44,546 bases of DNA from Kangiellaceae bacterium (GCA_019090895.1 JAHRVB010000239.1:1-44546); one strand, 5' to 3'; shown: positions 33,792 through 44,039, counted from the first letter of the stretch. Notes: generated from the sequence alone by a model not told the origin. Program-made: numbers and translations.

Positions 33792-34763
33792 TTAATTCGA
33801 CTTTAGAATTCCTATAATCTTATCGATTTTAGCCATCGTTTTTTTGGCCTCTGCTTTATCCCGCTTCTGATAAATACGCCGTCTCTCACAATCACTATTG
33901 GTAAAAGCTATTCCGCCGCTTACAGTTGGTCGACAGTCAGGCAGTTTTTTGTCAATGGTCTTTTGCACAGTTACTTTTCTTTTGGTCCATAGAGCAAGCG
34001 TCTCTGCTCGAGTTACCCCCTTATTAATAAGGTAGTTAGCAATCTCAAATTGACTCTGTAAAAAGGCTACATGCAATGGTGGCGCTTTTTCTAAATTATG
34101 ATGATAAAAAACCGCCTCATTAAAATCATACCCACGAGAATCAGCCTCTTCTAAAACGGCTTTCCAATTGCTTTTTGGCCAATGGATGATACTGGTTAGA
34201 ATAGTAAAACCATGGTACTCGTGCCCGATTCTACCCAGTCGCATACCGCCTTTAAAGAAAAGGTCAATCACTCGCTCATCGTTATTATTGATGGCCTCAT
34301 AGAATTTGATACCTGTCCATGCAATTCCCAAGTTTGCGAGCTCTTTGACGGGATCACTACTCACTTCCTTTTTTACATTATCCATTTTAGTATCGACGCT
34401 CTTGAGCGTACGATCAATACTGTCTAATTTTTGTTCTATCATTCCGAGGGATTGTTGAAAAGATTCTATCTGCCCAATTTTGGTTGATAAAACACCCATT
34501 CGTTGACCGTCATCAGTTTGAGATTGAAAATAAAACATAGTCGAAGAAAGAACAAACAGACCCATCGAAAGGAAATAAAAGACCGACAGTGTCTCGCCCC
34601 AAGATTTATAGAGCATCTTTATCACGCCAAATACGACACACATAACAGCAGAAGCAGCCATGATGTAACTGGCAAAAGGTGCAATGGGTTGGGCGACATC
34701 GGCAATGGTGACAGCGCCACCAGCGACTGCAATGACTTTAGTAAAATTAGACTTTATGGACAC
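33792..34763 (-). CDS. Membrane/coiled-coil protein of unknown function
   Basis: 323 residues from GTG 34763, chosen because GGAGAG lies six bases upstream; the frame is open to TTG 34802. There are about three hydrophobic segments near the N-terminus (VIAVAGGAVTIADVAQPIAPFASYIMAASAVMCVVFGVI, then TLSVFYFLSMGLFVLSSTMFYF). A coiled coil follows (STKIGQIESFQQSLGMIEQKLDSIDRTLKSVDTKMDNVKKEV). The C-terminal part recalls ankyrin-like helical pairs (PPLHVAFLQSQFEIANYLINKGV). I do not recognise the family. It is convergent with the beta-helix gene and downstream of the transporter. Confidence 0.68.
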   Translation of the reverse strand: MSIKSNFTKVIAVAGGAVTIADVAQPIAPFASYIMAASAVMCVVFGVIKMLYKSWGETLSVFYFLSMGLFVLSSTMFYFQSQTDDGQRMGVLSTKIGQIESFQQSLGMIEQKLDSIDRTLKSVDTKMDNVKKEVSSDPVKELANLGIAWTGIKFYEAINNNDERVIDLFFKGGMRLGRIGHEYHGFTILTSIIHWPKSNWKAVLEEADSRGYDFNEAVFYHHNLEKAPPLHVAFLQSQFEIANYLINKGVTRAETLALWTKRKVTVQKTIDKKLPDCRPTVSGGIAFTNSDCERRRIYQKRDKAEAKKTMAKIDKIIGILKSN

Positions 34764-34919
34764 AAACTTCTCTCCCAAAAACAACAATGGCAAACTCAAC
34801 AACCGACAGCCGGTAAAATTTCAGTTTGCGATTATAGTGACTTTTGGGAAGAAGGTATAAAGCTAATGTGATTATTATCCTCTGTTGACTCTTCGATGGA
34901 AAAAACAGCACATCGGAGG

Positions 34920-36245
34920 TTATGTTGGCTTCGGCGCAGGCTCGCTTGTGTCGGCAGAGGCAGTTTCTTCTTTTTCATATTCCCTGCCCAAATAGAGTGC
35001 TACAGCAGTCCATATCGACGCAATAAATGCGCCTATTAAAGATACCGCCATTAGACCCAGGCCAACTCCTTCTGTTAAAAGAGCGAACAACGAACCACTC
35101 ACCGCATCACCACCTCGATAGACCACAATATCAATGACAGGCTTCGCCTTGAAACGCTCATCGGGTGTGACTTGCGTAAACAACATTTCTCTTGCTGGTT
35201 TGGTTAACGCATAGTTACCCGCACGTCGTGCAACTTGGATTCCTAGGATGACTACGATCATGGGCGCGAATGCTAAAATGGTCATACCAAATACAAGCAA
35301 CACAGGCATAAGAGCAAGGGATATACCAACACCAAACTTCTTTACAATTCTACCCGTTAAAAAGAATGCCATCACAAAGGTCACTGTATTGACTATCCAA
35401 TCGATACCGCCCAATATTTGCGCTCGCTCTGGCCGAGAGAACTCCGCTAATAAGTTTTTTTGTTCAAAATAAACAAACGAACCAATAAATACATAGAGCA
35501 ATAGGAAGGCACTAATCCCCAAAAGCTTAGGGCTTGAAAGAACCGAACGAAAACCACTCCACCATGCGCCACCTAGCGCAGCAGATGATAGATCAGCTTT
35601 AACATTATGATTTTTAAGCTCCGTTACTTTTAAGCGGTAGATATAAATGGAAATCGGCACCACCAAAATCAAGCAACATGCTGCAATCAACATTAAATTG
35701 TCTTGTCCGAGCTGCTGACCAAACAGAGCTGGGACCGATGGCCCCGCGATCGCCCCGGCACTAGCTCCAGCGGCAACCACAGAGAATAAACGCTTACTCT
35801 GTTCAGGCGAAAAAGTATCGGCCATGAAACTCCAAAACACCGACAGATGAAACAAGCTAAAAGCACTCACCCATACGTAAAATGATTTTTCTGCTAGAGT
35901 TGGATCGTTAAGTAGTGGCAATAAGAAATAAAAAGCCACAAAGCTGAACGAAAAAAAGCTATATACAAGCGGCACGATATATTTGAACCGAATCTTCGAA
36001 ATAGCCAAACCATAAATTGAGACGATTCCGGCGCTGATAAAAAACTGCAAATTCCATAAAGCGCTGACTTCAGAATCACTCCAATCACTTGCCATCGCAT
36101 CTCGAACGGGGCGAAGAATAAAATACGCTGCCATCAGAACAAAAACCATAAGAAATGAAGCGCTGGTGGCTTTCAGCTCATTTGGTTTCACTTGGGACAC
36201 TTTCTCGATAATTGACGCTACAAATGAAGGGGATGTGCTTTTCAT
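34920..36245 (-). CDS. NTP/NDP translocase-related MFS-type transporter
   Basis: 441 residues, about 12 membrane helices. AYFILRPVRDAMASDWSDSEVSALWNLQF and the family phrase FWSFMADTFSPEQSKRLFSVVAAGASAGAIAGPSVPALFG place it with bacterial ATP/ADP-carrier-like (TlcC/NTT superfamily) permeases of free-living bacteria. YALTKPAREMLFTQVTPDERFKAKPVIDIVVYRGGDAVSG is the conserved C-terminal half. In free-living bacteria these are often paired with HEAT-repeat or cyclic-nucleotide proteins, and the substrate is uncertain. The C-terminus is acidic and cytoplasmic. Confidence 0.87.
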   Translation of the reverse strand: MKSTSPSFVASIIEKVSQVKPNELKATSASFLMVFVLMAAYFILRPVRDAMASDWSDSEVSALWNLQFFISAGIVSIYGLAISKIRFKYIVPLVYSFFSFSFVAFYFLLPLLNDPTLAEKSFYVWVSAFSLFHLSVFWSFMADTFSPEQSKRLFSVVAAGASAGAIAGPSVPALFGQQLGQDNLMLIAACCLILVVPISIYIYRLKVTELKNHNVKADLSSAALGGAWWSGFRSVLSSPKLLGISAFLLLYVFIGSFVYFEQKNLLAEFSRPERAQILGGIDWIVNTVTFVMAFFLTGRIVKKFGVGISLALMPVLLVFGMTILAFAPMIVVILGIQVARRAGNYALTKPAREMLFTQVTPDERFKAKPVIDIVVYRGGDAVSGSLFALLTEGVGLGLMAVSLIGAFIASIWTAVALYLGREYEKEETASADTSEPAPKPT

Positions 36246-36560
36246 TCTCTATCCTTTACTCTGCTTATTTTCTCTAACTAACGTCTGATAATACACGAAT
36301 TGATTCTTCTCTGCTGCTTACCAGAATATGGGAAGAACAGGCTTTTGGTATAGTGATTTCCAAACCTCTAATTCAATCGAGCAAGCTCAAGATCTGCTCT
36401 AATCACTTGCAACTAAAGCGCTTAAACCGGAAAATGGAACTCATTTCTTTTACTTTTTTCAAGGAAGTCGACTAAAATTAAATTTATTTTCATAGTCGAT
36501 GGAATTATTTAGAAACACTTTCGTTATCGACCAACGAACCATAGATGTAGGCATTCTGGA
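36246..36560. promoter_or_regulatory. Divergent region before the pilin operon
   Basis: No gene. The inverted repeat TCGACT (36468-36473) / AGTCGA (36494-36499) surrounds an AT-rich core about 65 bases before the first pilin-like gene. It could be an operator; no sigma54 motif was found. Confidence 0.35.
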
Positions 36561-37064
36561 ATGATCGCTTTTGGTCACTATTTAAAACAAGCACCTCTTC
36601 GCTTCACGGCTTATGCCGCATTTGAAATATCGCTTTGTCTGATTGTGATGGTATTGCTGGCAAGTGCCTACCTATCACTGGTTCCACAATATACGGCCAA
36701 AGCCCTTTATTCTGAGACCGGCACCAAAATAACAACTTTCAAGTCAGAAATCGTGTCGGAATATGCCTTTCTAGGCTATTGGCCTAAACCAAGAACTTTA
36801 GAAAAATACCAAGATGACTTCTCGACTTTAGGCTATCGAGTGAAATTCGATGGCAATGGCACCATCAATTTTTACTTTGTCGATGAATATGACCAACCAA
36901 CTCGTGAAATTCTTTCCTACACTGCTGCACATGTACCTGAATCGGATTTATCACCCATTATTTGGCTGTGCGGTTATGCGCCTCCCCCCAAGGGATACGA
37001 GATCATCGGCACTAACATTACCAGTATCGACAGATTGAAACTGCCAAATAGCTGTAAATACTAA
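36561..37064 (+). CDS. Pilin-like protein with degenerate leader
   Basis: 167 residues. The N-terminus has a pilin-like helix (FEISLCLIVMVLLASAYLSLVPQYTAKALY) that aligns with [28 protein letters not shown] of the pilin two genes later. The prepilin peptidase site G-FTLIE is missing, so it is probably not processed normally. The C-terminus SPIIWLCGYAPPPKGYEIIGTNITSIDRLKLPNSCKY parallels that pilin's WLCGG...LPAACR disulfide region. It is the first of three genes in the same direction. A role as an assembly partner or minor subunit is inferred. Confidence 0.7.
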   Translation: MIAFGHYLKQAPLRFTAYAAFEISLCLIVMVLLASAYLSLVPQYTAKALYSETGTKITTFKSEIVSEYAFLGYWPKPRTLEKYQDDFSTLGYRVKFDGNGTINFYFVDEYDQPTREILSYTAAHVPESDLSPIIWLCGYAPPPKGYEIIGTNITSIDRLKLPNSCKY

Positions 37065-37100
37065 ACATTTTAATTTTAACCGTTCAAGGATGTTGTCATT

Positions 37101-38075
37101 ATGAATGAAAACCAAAAACTCTTTATTCAGCGCAACATGCGCCAATTGTTGCAGCAAGGACATTCACCACCAGAGGTATTAGAAAAATCTCTGAGTATTC
37201 TTAATAATAAACAATTAGTTCTCGAAGCCAAAACTCACTACGATCGCTGCGAAAGTTTGACCAAGACCATTGTTCATTTAGGTGTCATCGAAGTTGATGA
37301 CTCTTTACTGACCGCTATTTCTAACAAAGAAAAGGAAAGTACGACAGCTAACGCTTCATTTGTAGAATTACTAGCTGCCCATGAAACCATTAGTGAAGTG
37401 TTCTCGCTACTCAAGATTAGATTATCCATGGGGCTGTCCTATGCACTTTGGTTATCCGTAATCGCAACCATCGTTTTTTCAATCGTGAACTATCAAGTTC
37501 TGCCGCAATTCGAGGAAATATTTCAAAGCTTTGGAGCCGATTTACCAACCTTCACCAAGTTCGCTTTATCTTGGCAGAGTAGTGTTCTCTCGCCTAGTGT
37601 TTTAGGTTTTGTGTTTGTAATTACCATTGGATACCTACTCGCGACTTTATACGCTGTTCCGGTCAATAAATTAGCGACAGGTCAATCGTGGAATGCAAAA
37701 CTGATTGGCCGAATACCATTTATTAAGTCTGTTGTAAATTACACACATGCCGTGATTTGGATGAGTCACCTGCGAGTACTTCAGTCCGTAGGCATGGACA
37801 TGAAGGAAGCGCTTAACAGCCTCTCTAAACCACCCAAAAGTGTTTCTCTCCATCTACCTGATGGATTAGATAATCTTCAAGTTGCAGAGTCCATTGGCAC
37901 TTTATCCGACGAGATTGCTTATCAATCTGAACGAATTATTTCATCTGCTGAAAAGGTAGTCACCCAAGCGTCACGAAAAATCATGGCGGTCATTCTTGCC
38001 TTTGTTGCAGGATTTATTATTTTTTCTATTTTTGCCAGTTATTTACCCATTTTCCAATTAGGAGCTGTTGTATGA
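37101..38075 (+). CDS. GspF/PilC-type inner-membrane protein
   Basis: 324 residues. About three membrane helices (near 110-135, 165-190 and 295-318). [28 protein letters not shown] matches the T2SSF domain phrase of PilC/GspF (VVPxFxxMFxxxGxxLPxxT). Only one F domain is clear, whereas full PilC has two and is about 400 residues. The protein would sit in the inner membrane and bridge pilin and assembly ATPase. Its stop overlaps the pilin start (ATGA). No pilus ATPase is in the operon. Confidence 0.83.
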   Translation: MNENQKLFIQRNMRQLLQQGHSPPEVLEKSLSILNNKQLVLEAKTHYDRCESLTKTIVHLGVIEVDDSLLTAISNKEKESTTANASFVELLAAHETISEVFSLLKIRLSMGLSYALWLSVIATIVFSIVNYQVLPQFEEIFQSFGADLPTFTKFALSWQSSVLSPSVLGFVFVITIGYLLATLYAVPVNKLATGQSWNAKLIGRIPFIKSVVNYTHAVIWMSHLRVLQSVGMDMKEALNSLSKPPKSVSLHLPDGLDNLQVAESIGTLSDEIAYQSERIISSAEKVVTQASRKIMAVILAFVAGFIIFSIFASYLPIFQLGAVV

Positions 38076-38572
38076 GTGCTTTCAATATTAAGGATGTAAA
38101 AAAAACACGTGGTTTTACTTTGATTGAATTAATGATCGTGGTTGCCATCATTGGAATTCTGGCCTCAATTGCACTTCCCGCCTACCAAGATTATACCATT
38201 CGCGCACAAATGGCCGAGGGTATTACCATGACCAATGCATTAAAACCCAAAGTAGCCGAGTTCTATCAATACAAAGGGCGTTTTCCTAAAGATAATGCTG
38301 AAGCAGGAATTCCTGAAGCAAAATACATGATGGGTAACTACGTGAAAAGTATGTACGTTGAAGACGGGGCGATTCATGTAGTACTAGGAAATAAAATTAA
38401 CAGTCGATTAGAAGGAAAAACTCTAACCTTAAGACCACAGTATGTTAAAGAAAGTCACTTAACTCCGCTGGCATGGTTGTGTGGAGGAAGTGATCCCGTT
38501 GATGGAATGACAGTCAGCGGTGAAAATAAGACTGATATTAAAGCTGCCTATCTTCCGGCTGCTTGCCGTTAG
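38072..38572 (+). CDS. Type IV pilin
   Basis: 166 residues. Leader [14 protein letters not shown], then [36 protein letters not shown]: cleavage after Gly14 and Glu5 of the mature protein as in type IVa pilins. The C-terminal disulfide loop is LAWLCGG...AYLPAACR. It is coupled to the GspF-like gene by an ATGA overlap. It might form a dedicated fibre or act as an accessory pilin of the main system. A hairpin follows. Confidence 0.93.
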   Translation: MSAFNIKDVKKTRGFTLIELMIVVAIIGILASIALPAYQDYTIRAQMAEGITMTNALKPKVAEFYQYKGRFPKDNAEAGIPEAKYMMGNYVKSMYVEDGAIHVVLGNKINSRLEGKTLTLRPQYVKESHLTPLAWLCGGSDPVDGMTVSGENKTDIKAAYLPAACR

Positions 38573-38583
38573 TGTTCCACGTT

Positions 38584-38609
38584 CAGCGCCTTACCGTTTT
38601 AAGGCGCTG
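38584..38609 (+). terminator. Hairpin after the pilin gene
   Basis: CAGCGCCTT (38584-38592) and AAGGCGCTG (38601-38609) form a 9-bp stem with loop ACCGTTTT, 12 bases after the pilin stop. The T tract is poor (ATTCTC), so termination may be partial. Confidence 0.65.
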
Positions 38610-38814
38610 ATTCTCGAACAATTCAGGTAAATAAGAATACTTGTAAGAAGTATACAAAGTTCAGCTCTTTAATACCTACCTAGGAATTCGACAAGCCATT
38701 CCAGTTTGTGTTATATAAATAAAAGTAGTTTCACTATTATTTTTGATTTGAATTGCATTCGATCTTAACGGTTAAAAGATTGAATTCGAATCACTGCCGA
38801 TTCGGAGTAATATA

Positions 38815-41800
38815 ATGCTAATAAAACGCTCGTTTCTTATTTTTGTCACCGCCCTAATTTTCATTTTCATTTTCAATACTAATCTTCTTGCTGCTAAGAC
38901 AGAATCCCCGCTGAATTCGGAAACCTTCAAAGGTCTACAATTAAGAAATATTGGTCCTGCTTTAATGTCGGGACGAATAGCTGATATTGATATCGCCCCC
39001 AATAACAAGAACATTTGGATCGTTGGTGTCGGCTCCGGAGGGGTATGGAAAACAGTCAACGCTGGCACCACGTGGACGCCTTTATTTGACGATCAAAATG
39101 TCTATTCTATCGGTACAGTCACTATCGACCCGAATAACTCATCCACAATATGGGTAGGTACTGGTGAAAATGTGAGTGGTCGACATGTCGGTTTTGGCGA
39201 TGGCGTTTATGTAAGCCATGATGGCGGGATAAGCTGGCAAAATATGGGGCTAAAAAATTCCGAACACATTTCTGAAATTATCGTCCACCCAACCAATCCG
39301 AAAATTCTCTGGGTGGCGTCACAGGGACCATTGTGGTCTAAAGGCGGCGAAAGAGGTGTCTATAAAACTGTCGATGGCGGAAATAACTGGAAGCGGGTAT
39401 TAGGAGATAATCAATGGGTGGGCGCGACCGACCTGTTAATTGATCCAAGAAATCCAGACCGACTTTATGCGGCTACTTGGCAACGCCACCGAACAGTCGC
39501 GGCACTGCTTGATGGTGGTGAAGGAAGCGGAATTCATCGTTCAGAAGATGGTGGAGAAACATGGATACAACTTAACCCAGCAACTAACACCAGCAAGAAG
39601 AGTAAACAGAGCAAATCATTATCAAACAAGAGTGGTTTACCAGAATCGAAGATGGGCAAAATCGGCCTTGCTCTTTCTCCACAAAATCCCGATGTACTTT
39701 ATGCTGCCATTGAACTCAATCGACGCAAGGGAGCGGTCTATAAGAGTACTAATCGAGGCGCTAGTTGGAGCAAACAATCGGATGCTGTCGGCGGAGGAAC
39801 TGGACCGCATTACTATCAAGAACTTTATGCCAGTCCACATCAGTTTGATCAGATTTTTTTGGCCGGTCCCGGCATGCAGCAGTCTAACGATGGTGGGAAA
39901 ACATTTTTTGCGATGAACGAAGAACACAAGCACGGTGACAATCATTCGCTCGCGTTTTTAGATTCCGATAAAAACTATATGTTAATGGGTTCAGATGGTG
40001 GAATTTATGAGTCATTTGATAAAGGAAATAATTGGCGGTTTATTTCTAATCTTCCTATCACTCAATATTACAAAGTCGCTGTCGATGATGCGGCACCTTT
40101 TTATAATATCTATGGTGGCACCCAAGATAATGGTACACAAGGCGGACCGTCACGCACAGACAATAGGAACGGGATCAGAAATTCAGACTGGGAAATGGTG
40201 TTATTTGCTGATGGTCATCAACCTGCGACGGAGCCTGGAAATCCAAATATAATGTATGCCGAATGGCAACAAGGAAACTTAGTAAGAGTGGACCGTACTA
40301 ACGGTGAACTAGTGTTTATTCAGCCACAACCCGATCCAGGGGATCCTGAAGAACGGTTTAACTGGGACGCTCCTATCTTAGTGAGTCCACACAAATCCAC
40401 TCGACTGTATCACGCATCTCAGCGCGTTTGGCGTTCTGAAGATAGAGGTGATACTTGGACTGCTATATCGGGTGATTTAACTAAAAACTTAGACCGAATT
40501 GAACAGCCCATCATGGACAAAAAACCCGGTTGGGATGCTGCTTGGGATATGTGGGCAATGTCTAACTACAGCACCATTACCTCGCTGGCTGAATCCCCCA
40601 AGAAACAAGGACTAATTTATGCCGGTAGTGATGATGGTTTAATTCACATCACCGAGAATGGTGGAAAAAACTGGCGCAAAGTTGACGTTGGTAGCTTACC
40701 TGGAGTACCAAATACGGCGTTTGTAAATGATATTAAAGCTGATTTATTCGACCGAGACACCGTTTATATCGCGCTAGATAACCACAAGTTTGGCGACTAC
40801 AAACCCTATTTATTGAAATCGACTAACAAAGGAAAAAGCTGGAAATCAATCAGCAGTAACCTACCAGAAAAACACCTGGTTTGGCGAGTTGTTCAAGATC
40901 ACGTTAAAAAAGAACTTATGTTTGCTGCCACTGAGTTTGGTGTGTTTTTCACAATTAATGCAGGCAAAAACTGGGTCGAATTAAATGGCGGCGTACCCAC
41001 TATTTCATTCCGTGATATCACTATACAAAGACGAGAAAATGATCTTATACTCGCTAGTTTTGGCCGAGGTTTCTTTGTTCTTGACGATTACAGTTCACTG
41101 CGAGAAATTTCCGAAGCATCGCTAAAAACACCCTCTCAATTGTTTACTCCTCGTGATGCACTTTGGTATATAGAACAGGGACCTCTCTCAAGATTTGAGC
41201 CTAAAGGATCTCAGGGAGCCGCCCATTACCACGCAGAAAATCCTAATTTTGGTGCGACCTTTACTTATTATCTAAACGATTCAATTAAAAGTCTAAAGCA
41301 GATGCGCCAAGCAAAAGAATCCAAGATGAAACCCGCAGAATCCATCGCTTTTCCAGGATGGAAAACAGTCGAGAGTGAACGGCGTGAACAACAGCCCCAA
41401 GTGTGGCTGACTGTTAAAGACAGTTCTGGAGAAGTCGTTCGACGAGTGAAAGGCAGCAACAATAAGGGAATAAATAGAGTCAGTTGGGACCTCAGCATTC
41501 CGAGTTCAGACGCTATCACCAAGCCTGAAGCAGTTGATGATCAAAGTTATATTCAAATCGGATTCCTATCTTCTCCTGGTAACTACAGCGTAGAATTAAG
41601 TCAGCAAGTACGTGGAGAATCGACACTTTTGGCCGCTCCAAAGACCTTTAAAGTTAATGCCATTAATCCAGGCTCTTTGGAAGGGGCTAGTCATAAAAAA
41701 GTTGCCTCATTTTGGAAGGAATTAAGCAATGTCAAAAGAGATGCCAGTGCAACCTACTTTGTGCTCGAACAAGCCCTTGAAAAAATGAAGATGTTATCAC

Positions 41801-42153
41801 AAGCAGTTCTTCAATCGAAGTCAGCGCCGGGTGGTTTAGATAAACAACTTTCAGATATTCGCTCTGAACTGCACTCTATTGATCATCAGCTTAATGGCGA
41901 TAGTTCTCGATTTGAAGTCTATCTGTCCAATGAGAAGACAGTCAATAACTGGATTGGGGTTGCCGAACTTGGCACTGCTTTTTCTACCTATGGTCCAACC
42001 CCCACTCATGTGAAAAGCTTGCAACACGCTAAAGCTCAATTGTTGCTCGAAAGAGATAAACTTAATCAAATTATTAGAAACAAAATTCCGGCGTTAGAAA
42101 AGGGACTACGTGAAAGTGGTGCTCCGTGGGTAAAGAACCAGGCACTTGACTAA
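38815..42153 (+). CDS. Secreted VPS10/BNR-repeat beta-propeller protein
   Basis: 1112 residues. Signal peptide about 1-26 (FLIFVTALIFIFIFNTNLLAA). Repeated BNR/Asp-box and sortilin-type units (VWKTVNAGTTWTPL, VYVSHDGGISWQNM, VYKTVDGGNNWKRV, IHRSEDGGETWIQL, VYKSTNRGASWSKQ, LIHITENGGKNWRKV) form one or two propellers up to about residue 740. The C-terminal third has a Fn3-like domain (VWLTVKDSSGEVVRRVKGSNNKGINRVSWDL) and helices. These ~1100-residue proteins are often annotated glycosyl hydrolase or VPS10 protein; enzymatic activity is unproven. It is flanked by terminators and appears monocistronic. Confidence 0.9.
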   Translation: MLIKRSFLIFVTALIFIFIFNTNLLAAKTESPLNSETFKGLQLRNIGPALMSGRIADIDIAPNNKNIWIVGVGSGGVWKTVNAGTTWTPLFDDQNVYSIGTVTIDPNNSSTIWVGTGENVSGRHVGFGDGVYVSHDGGISWQNMGLKNSEHISEIIVHPTNPKILWVASQGPLWSKGGERGVYKTVDGGNNWKRVLGDNQWVGATDLLIDPRNPDRLYAATWQRHRTVAALLDGGEGSGIHRSEDGGETWIQLNPATNTSKKSKQSKSLSNKSGLPESKMGKIGLALSPQNPDVLYAAIELNRRKGAVYKSTNRGASWSKQSDAVGGGTGPHYYQELYASPHQFDQIFLAGPGMQQSNDGGKTFFAMNEEHKHGDNHSLAFLDSDKNYMLMGSDGGIYESFDKGNNWRFISNLPITQYYKVAVDDAAPFYNIYGGTQDNGTQGGPSRTDNRNGIRNSDWEMVLFADGHQPATEPGNPNIMYAEWQQGNLVRVDRTNGELVFIQPQPDPGDPEERFNWDAPILVSPHKSTRLYHASQRVWRSEDRGDTWTAISGDLTKNLDRIEQPIMDKKPGWDAAWDMWAMSNYSTITSLAESPKKQGLIYAGSDDGLIHITENGGKNWRKVDVGSLPGVPNTAFVNDIKADLFDRDTVYIALDNHKFGDYKPYLLKSTNKGKSWKSISSNLPEKHLVWRVVQDHVKKELMFAATEFGVFFTINAGKNWVELNGGVPTISFRDITIQRRENDLILASFGRGFFVLDDYSSLREISEASLKTPSQLFTPRDALWYIEQGPLSRFEPKGSQGAAHYHAENPNFGATFTYYLNDSIKSLKQMRQAKESKMKPAESIAFPGWKTVESERREQQPQVWLTVKDSSGEVVRRVKGSNNKGINRVSWDLSIPSSDAITKPEAVDDQSYIQIGFLSSPGNYSVELSQQVRGESTLLAAPKTFKVNAINPGSLEGASHKKVASFWKELSNVKRDASATYFVLEQALEKMKMLSQAVLQSKSAPGGLDKQLSDIRSELHSIDHQLNGDSSRFEVYLSNEKTVNNWIGVAELGTAFSTYGPTPTHVKSLQHAKAQLLLERDKLNQIIRNKIPALEKGLRESGAPWVKNQALD

Positions 42154-42190
42154 TTAACAGCCGACACTGTGATTGAGCTTGAACATAATA

Positions 42191-42232
42191 AACAGCGTGG
42201 GCCTAAAAGTCAGAGTTCTGACTCACGCTGTT
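42191..42232. terminator. Bidirectional terminator between convergent genes
   Basis: The outer stem AACAGCGTG (42191-42199) / CACGCTGTT (42224-42232) encloses an inner stem GTCAG (42209-42213) / CTGAC (42218-42222). It is placed between the VPS10-type gene and the convergent TraB gene and is likely to end both. Confidence 0.75.
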
Positions 42233-42277
42233 GATTGGTTTACCATAGATATACTTTCTGACTCGAACTCTAAATAA

Positions 42278-43153
42278 CTACTGGATTTGAGTAACGGTAT
42301 ATCCCCTATTTCTTAATGAGATCACTAATCCAGTTTCCCCGACAACATGACCTGCTCCCACAACGACGAAAAGTGATTTATTTTCGGATAGGTATTTGTC
42401 GACTTTATCGGCCATCAATTGGTTTCTATCAGTAAACATTGACTGGTAAATTCCTTTGGCTCCAGGCTGTTCGATATCTTTATTAAACATATTTATCAAG
42501 CTGATATCATCGCCGGTTTTCCACGCTTTAAAAAGCTCACTTGCCTCAGATTCTGACGCTTGTAGACTTTGAACCAACATTAATTCTTGTTGTTGCTGGT
42601 CAAAACCGCTCAACATCTTCAGCTGCGCAAGAGCTGTTTCTAGACTAATAATATTCTTATTGGATTTATGGGCTAAATCTAAGAAATGTTTATCGATGCC
42701 AAGCGCTTCTTTATATCCCAGTTGTTTAAAAGTCATCACCGATAGTTGCACACTTAAAAGCCAAGCTTCAAAGGGAGCAAATTGACTGCAGGATAGCGAC
42801 TTTTTAACACACGCTTCTTTATATATCGTTACTGTTTCTGGTGTTAATCGGCTTTCCAACGTCGACTGGGTATTCACACCAAACTTTTGAATGTAAGGCA
42901 TGAGGGTTGACTGATCCACTGTATTCAGATCGATTTCGACAATCAGATGATTTGATGACTGATAAGCTTTTTCGACGATTTCAGAAAGTGGATACATGTC
43001 ACTGGAACCCAAATGAATCGAGCCAAATAAGTAACTTGTTTGTCCCTTGTTTTCAATTTTCCACAGATCCGGTTTACCGTTATCGGCTTTAACATTAAGA
43101 ATACCGATACAGAATACTATCGCTGCAAATACTAAACTAGTATTTTTCATCAT
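42278..43153 (-). CDS. TraB/GumN family protein
   Basis: 291 residues from ATG 43153, chosen because AAGGAA lies just upstream; a longer frame begins at 43183. Signal peptide about 1-22 (SLVFAAIVFCIGILNVKA). The first family motif is SYLFGSIHLGSSDMYPL, with the conserved acidic VEIDLN; the second is FVVVGAGHVVGETGLVISLRNRGY. TraB/GumN proteins are predicted metal-dependent hydrolases or proteases of the Tiki type; the true activity is uncertain. Periplasmic or membrane-tethered location is inferred from the signal. Confidence 0.9.
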   Translation of the reverse strand: MMKNTSLVFAAIVFCIGILNVKADNGKPDLWKIENKGQTSYLFGSIHLGSSDMYPLSEIVEKAYQSSNHLIVEIDLNTVDQSTLMPYIQKFGVNTQSTLESRLTPETVTIYKEACVKKSLSCSQFAPFEAWLLSVQLSVMTFKQLGYKEALGIDKHFLDLAHKSNKNIISLETALAQLKMLSGFDQQQQELMLVQSLQASESEASELFKAWKTGDDISLINMFNKDIEQPGAKGIYQSMFTDRNQLMADKVDKYLSENKSLFVVVGAGHVVGETGLVISLRNRGYTVTQIQ

Positions 43154-43377
43154 CTTGCTTTCCTTGTTTTTAATCGAACTCATAGTTATTAGTCTCGGAA
43201 CTCTTAATATTATTACCGCAGTTCACGCACTATAAAATTTCATATAGCCAAAACTTTTATCGTATAGCTTAGCTCAAAAGTGCTTGTTATACTCGCTGTA
43301 TCATTATTGCATCTTGCAATGTAGTTTCCTATTTTCCATTAAATCATCACCAATGGATTTAAAAAGAGTAATTAATA

Positions 43378-43866
43378 ATGAGCAGCACTATCGTAATCAT
43401 CATCGCAGACTACCTTAATCCTCAACACGCAACTGATATAAGCTATTTACTCAATTGCTACGCTGAAGACCCTATGGGTGGAGGAAAACCACTTGCTGAA
43501 GAAGTTAAAGCTAACTTGGCCGCAAAACTGGCACAGCAAGGAAACGCATTTTCGCTTCTCTGTTATGTTGATAACGAGCCCGTGGGATTGATTAATTGCT
43601 TTATCGGTTTTTCTACCTTTAAATGCAAACCACTAATTTATATTCATGATGTCGTTGTCATTGGCGCTCATCGCGGGCTAGGTTTGAGCCAAAAAATGCT
43701 CGCAAAAGTCGAATCGATTGCAAGAGAGAAAGACTGTTGCAAAATCACCCTCGAAGTTCTCGAAGGTAATGAAGTTGCTCGTAATGCCTATTCGAAATTC
43801 GGATTTGCTGGCTATGAGCTTGACCCCAAAATGGGAAAAGCAATGTTTTGGGAAAAGTCGCTCTAA
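43378..43866 (+). CDS. GNAT family N-acetyltransferase
   Basis: 162 residues. GNAT fold: core strand YIHDVVVIGAHRGLGLSQKMLAKVESIAREKDCCKITLEVLEGNEVARNAYSKFGFAGYELD. The acetyl-CoA loop is the AHRGLGLSQKML stretch (a Q/RxxGxG/A variant), and NxxAxxxYxKxGF closes the fold. Cytoplasmic; the substrate is unknown. It is preceded by AAAGAG and lies alone between the TraB and purE genes. Confidence 0.9.
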   Translation: MSSTIVIIIADYLNPQHATDISYLLNCYAEDPMGGGKPLAEEVKANLAAKLAQQGNAFSLLCYVDNEPVGLINCFIGFSTFKCKPLIYIHDVVVIGAHRGLGLSQKMLAKVESIAREKDCCKITLEVLEGNEVARNAYSKFGFAGYELDPKMGKAMFWEKSL

Positions 43867-43988
43867 ACACTATCGAACGAGCAACGTTTTGAACTAAATC
43901 TTGCTCAGTCACTAAGTATACAAACTCAGTGAGTAGGAGGTCTAGTTAGTAAAAGTCCAAAAATTATGCATCTAGTCAGATATTTGAG

Positions 43989-43994
43989 TATAAT
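43989..43994 (+). promoter_or_regulatory. Candidate -10 box for purE
   Basis: A perfect TATAAT about 45 bases before the purE start, with no good -35 (ATGCAT at the right distance). Probably the purE promoter. No clear PurR operator was seen around it. Confidence 0.45.
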
Positions 43995-44039
43995 GTTTGA
44001 TTGTTTTTAGAAATTGAATTAGAGAAAAGGTAGCAGAAA

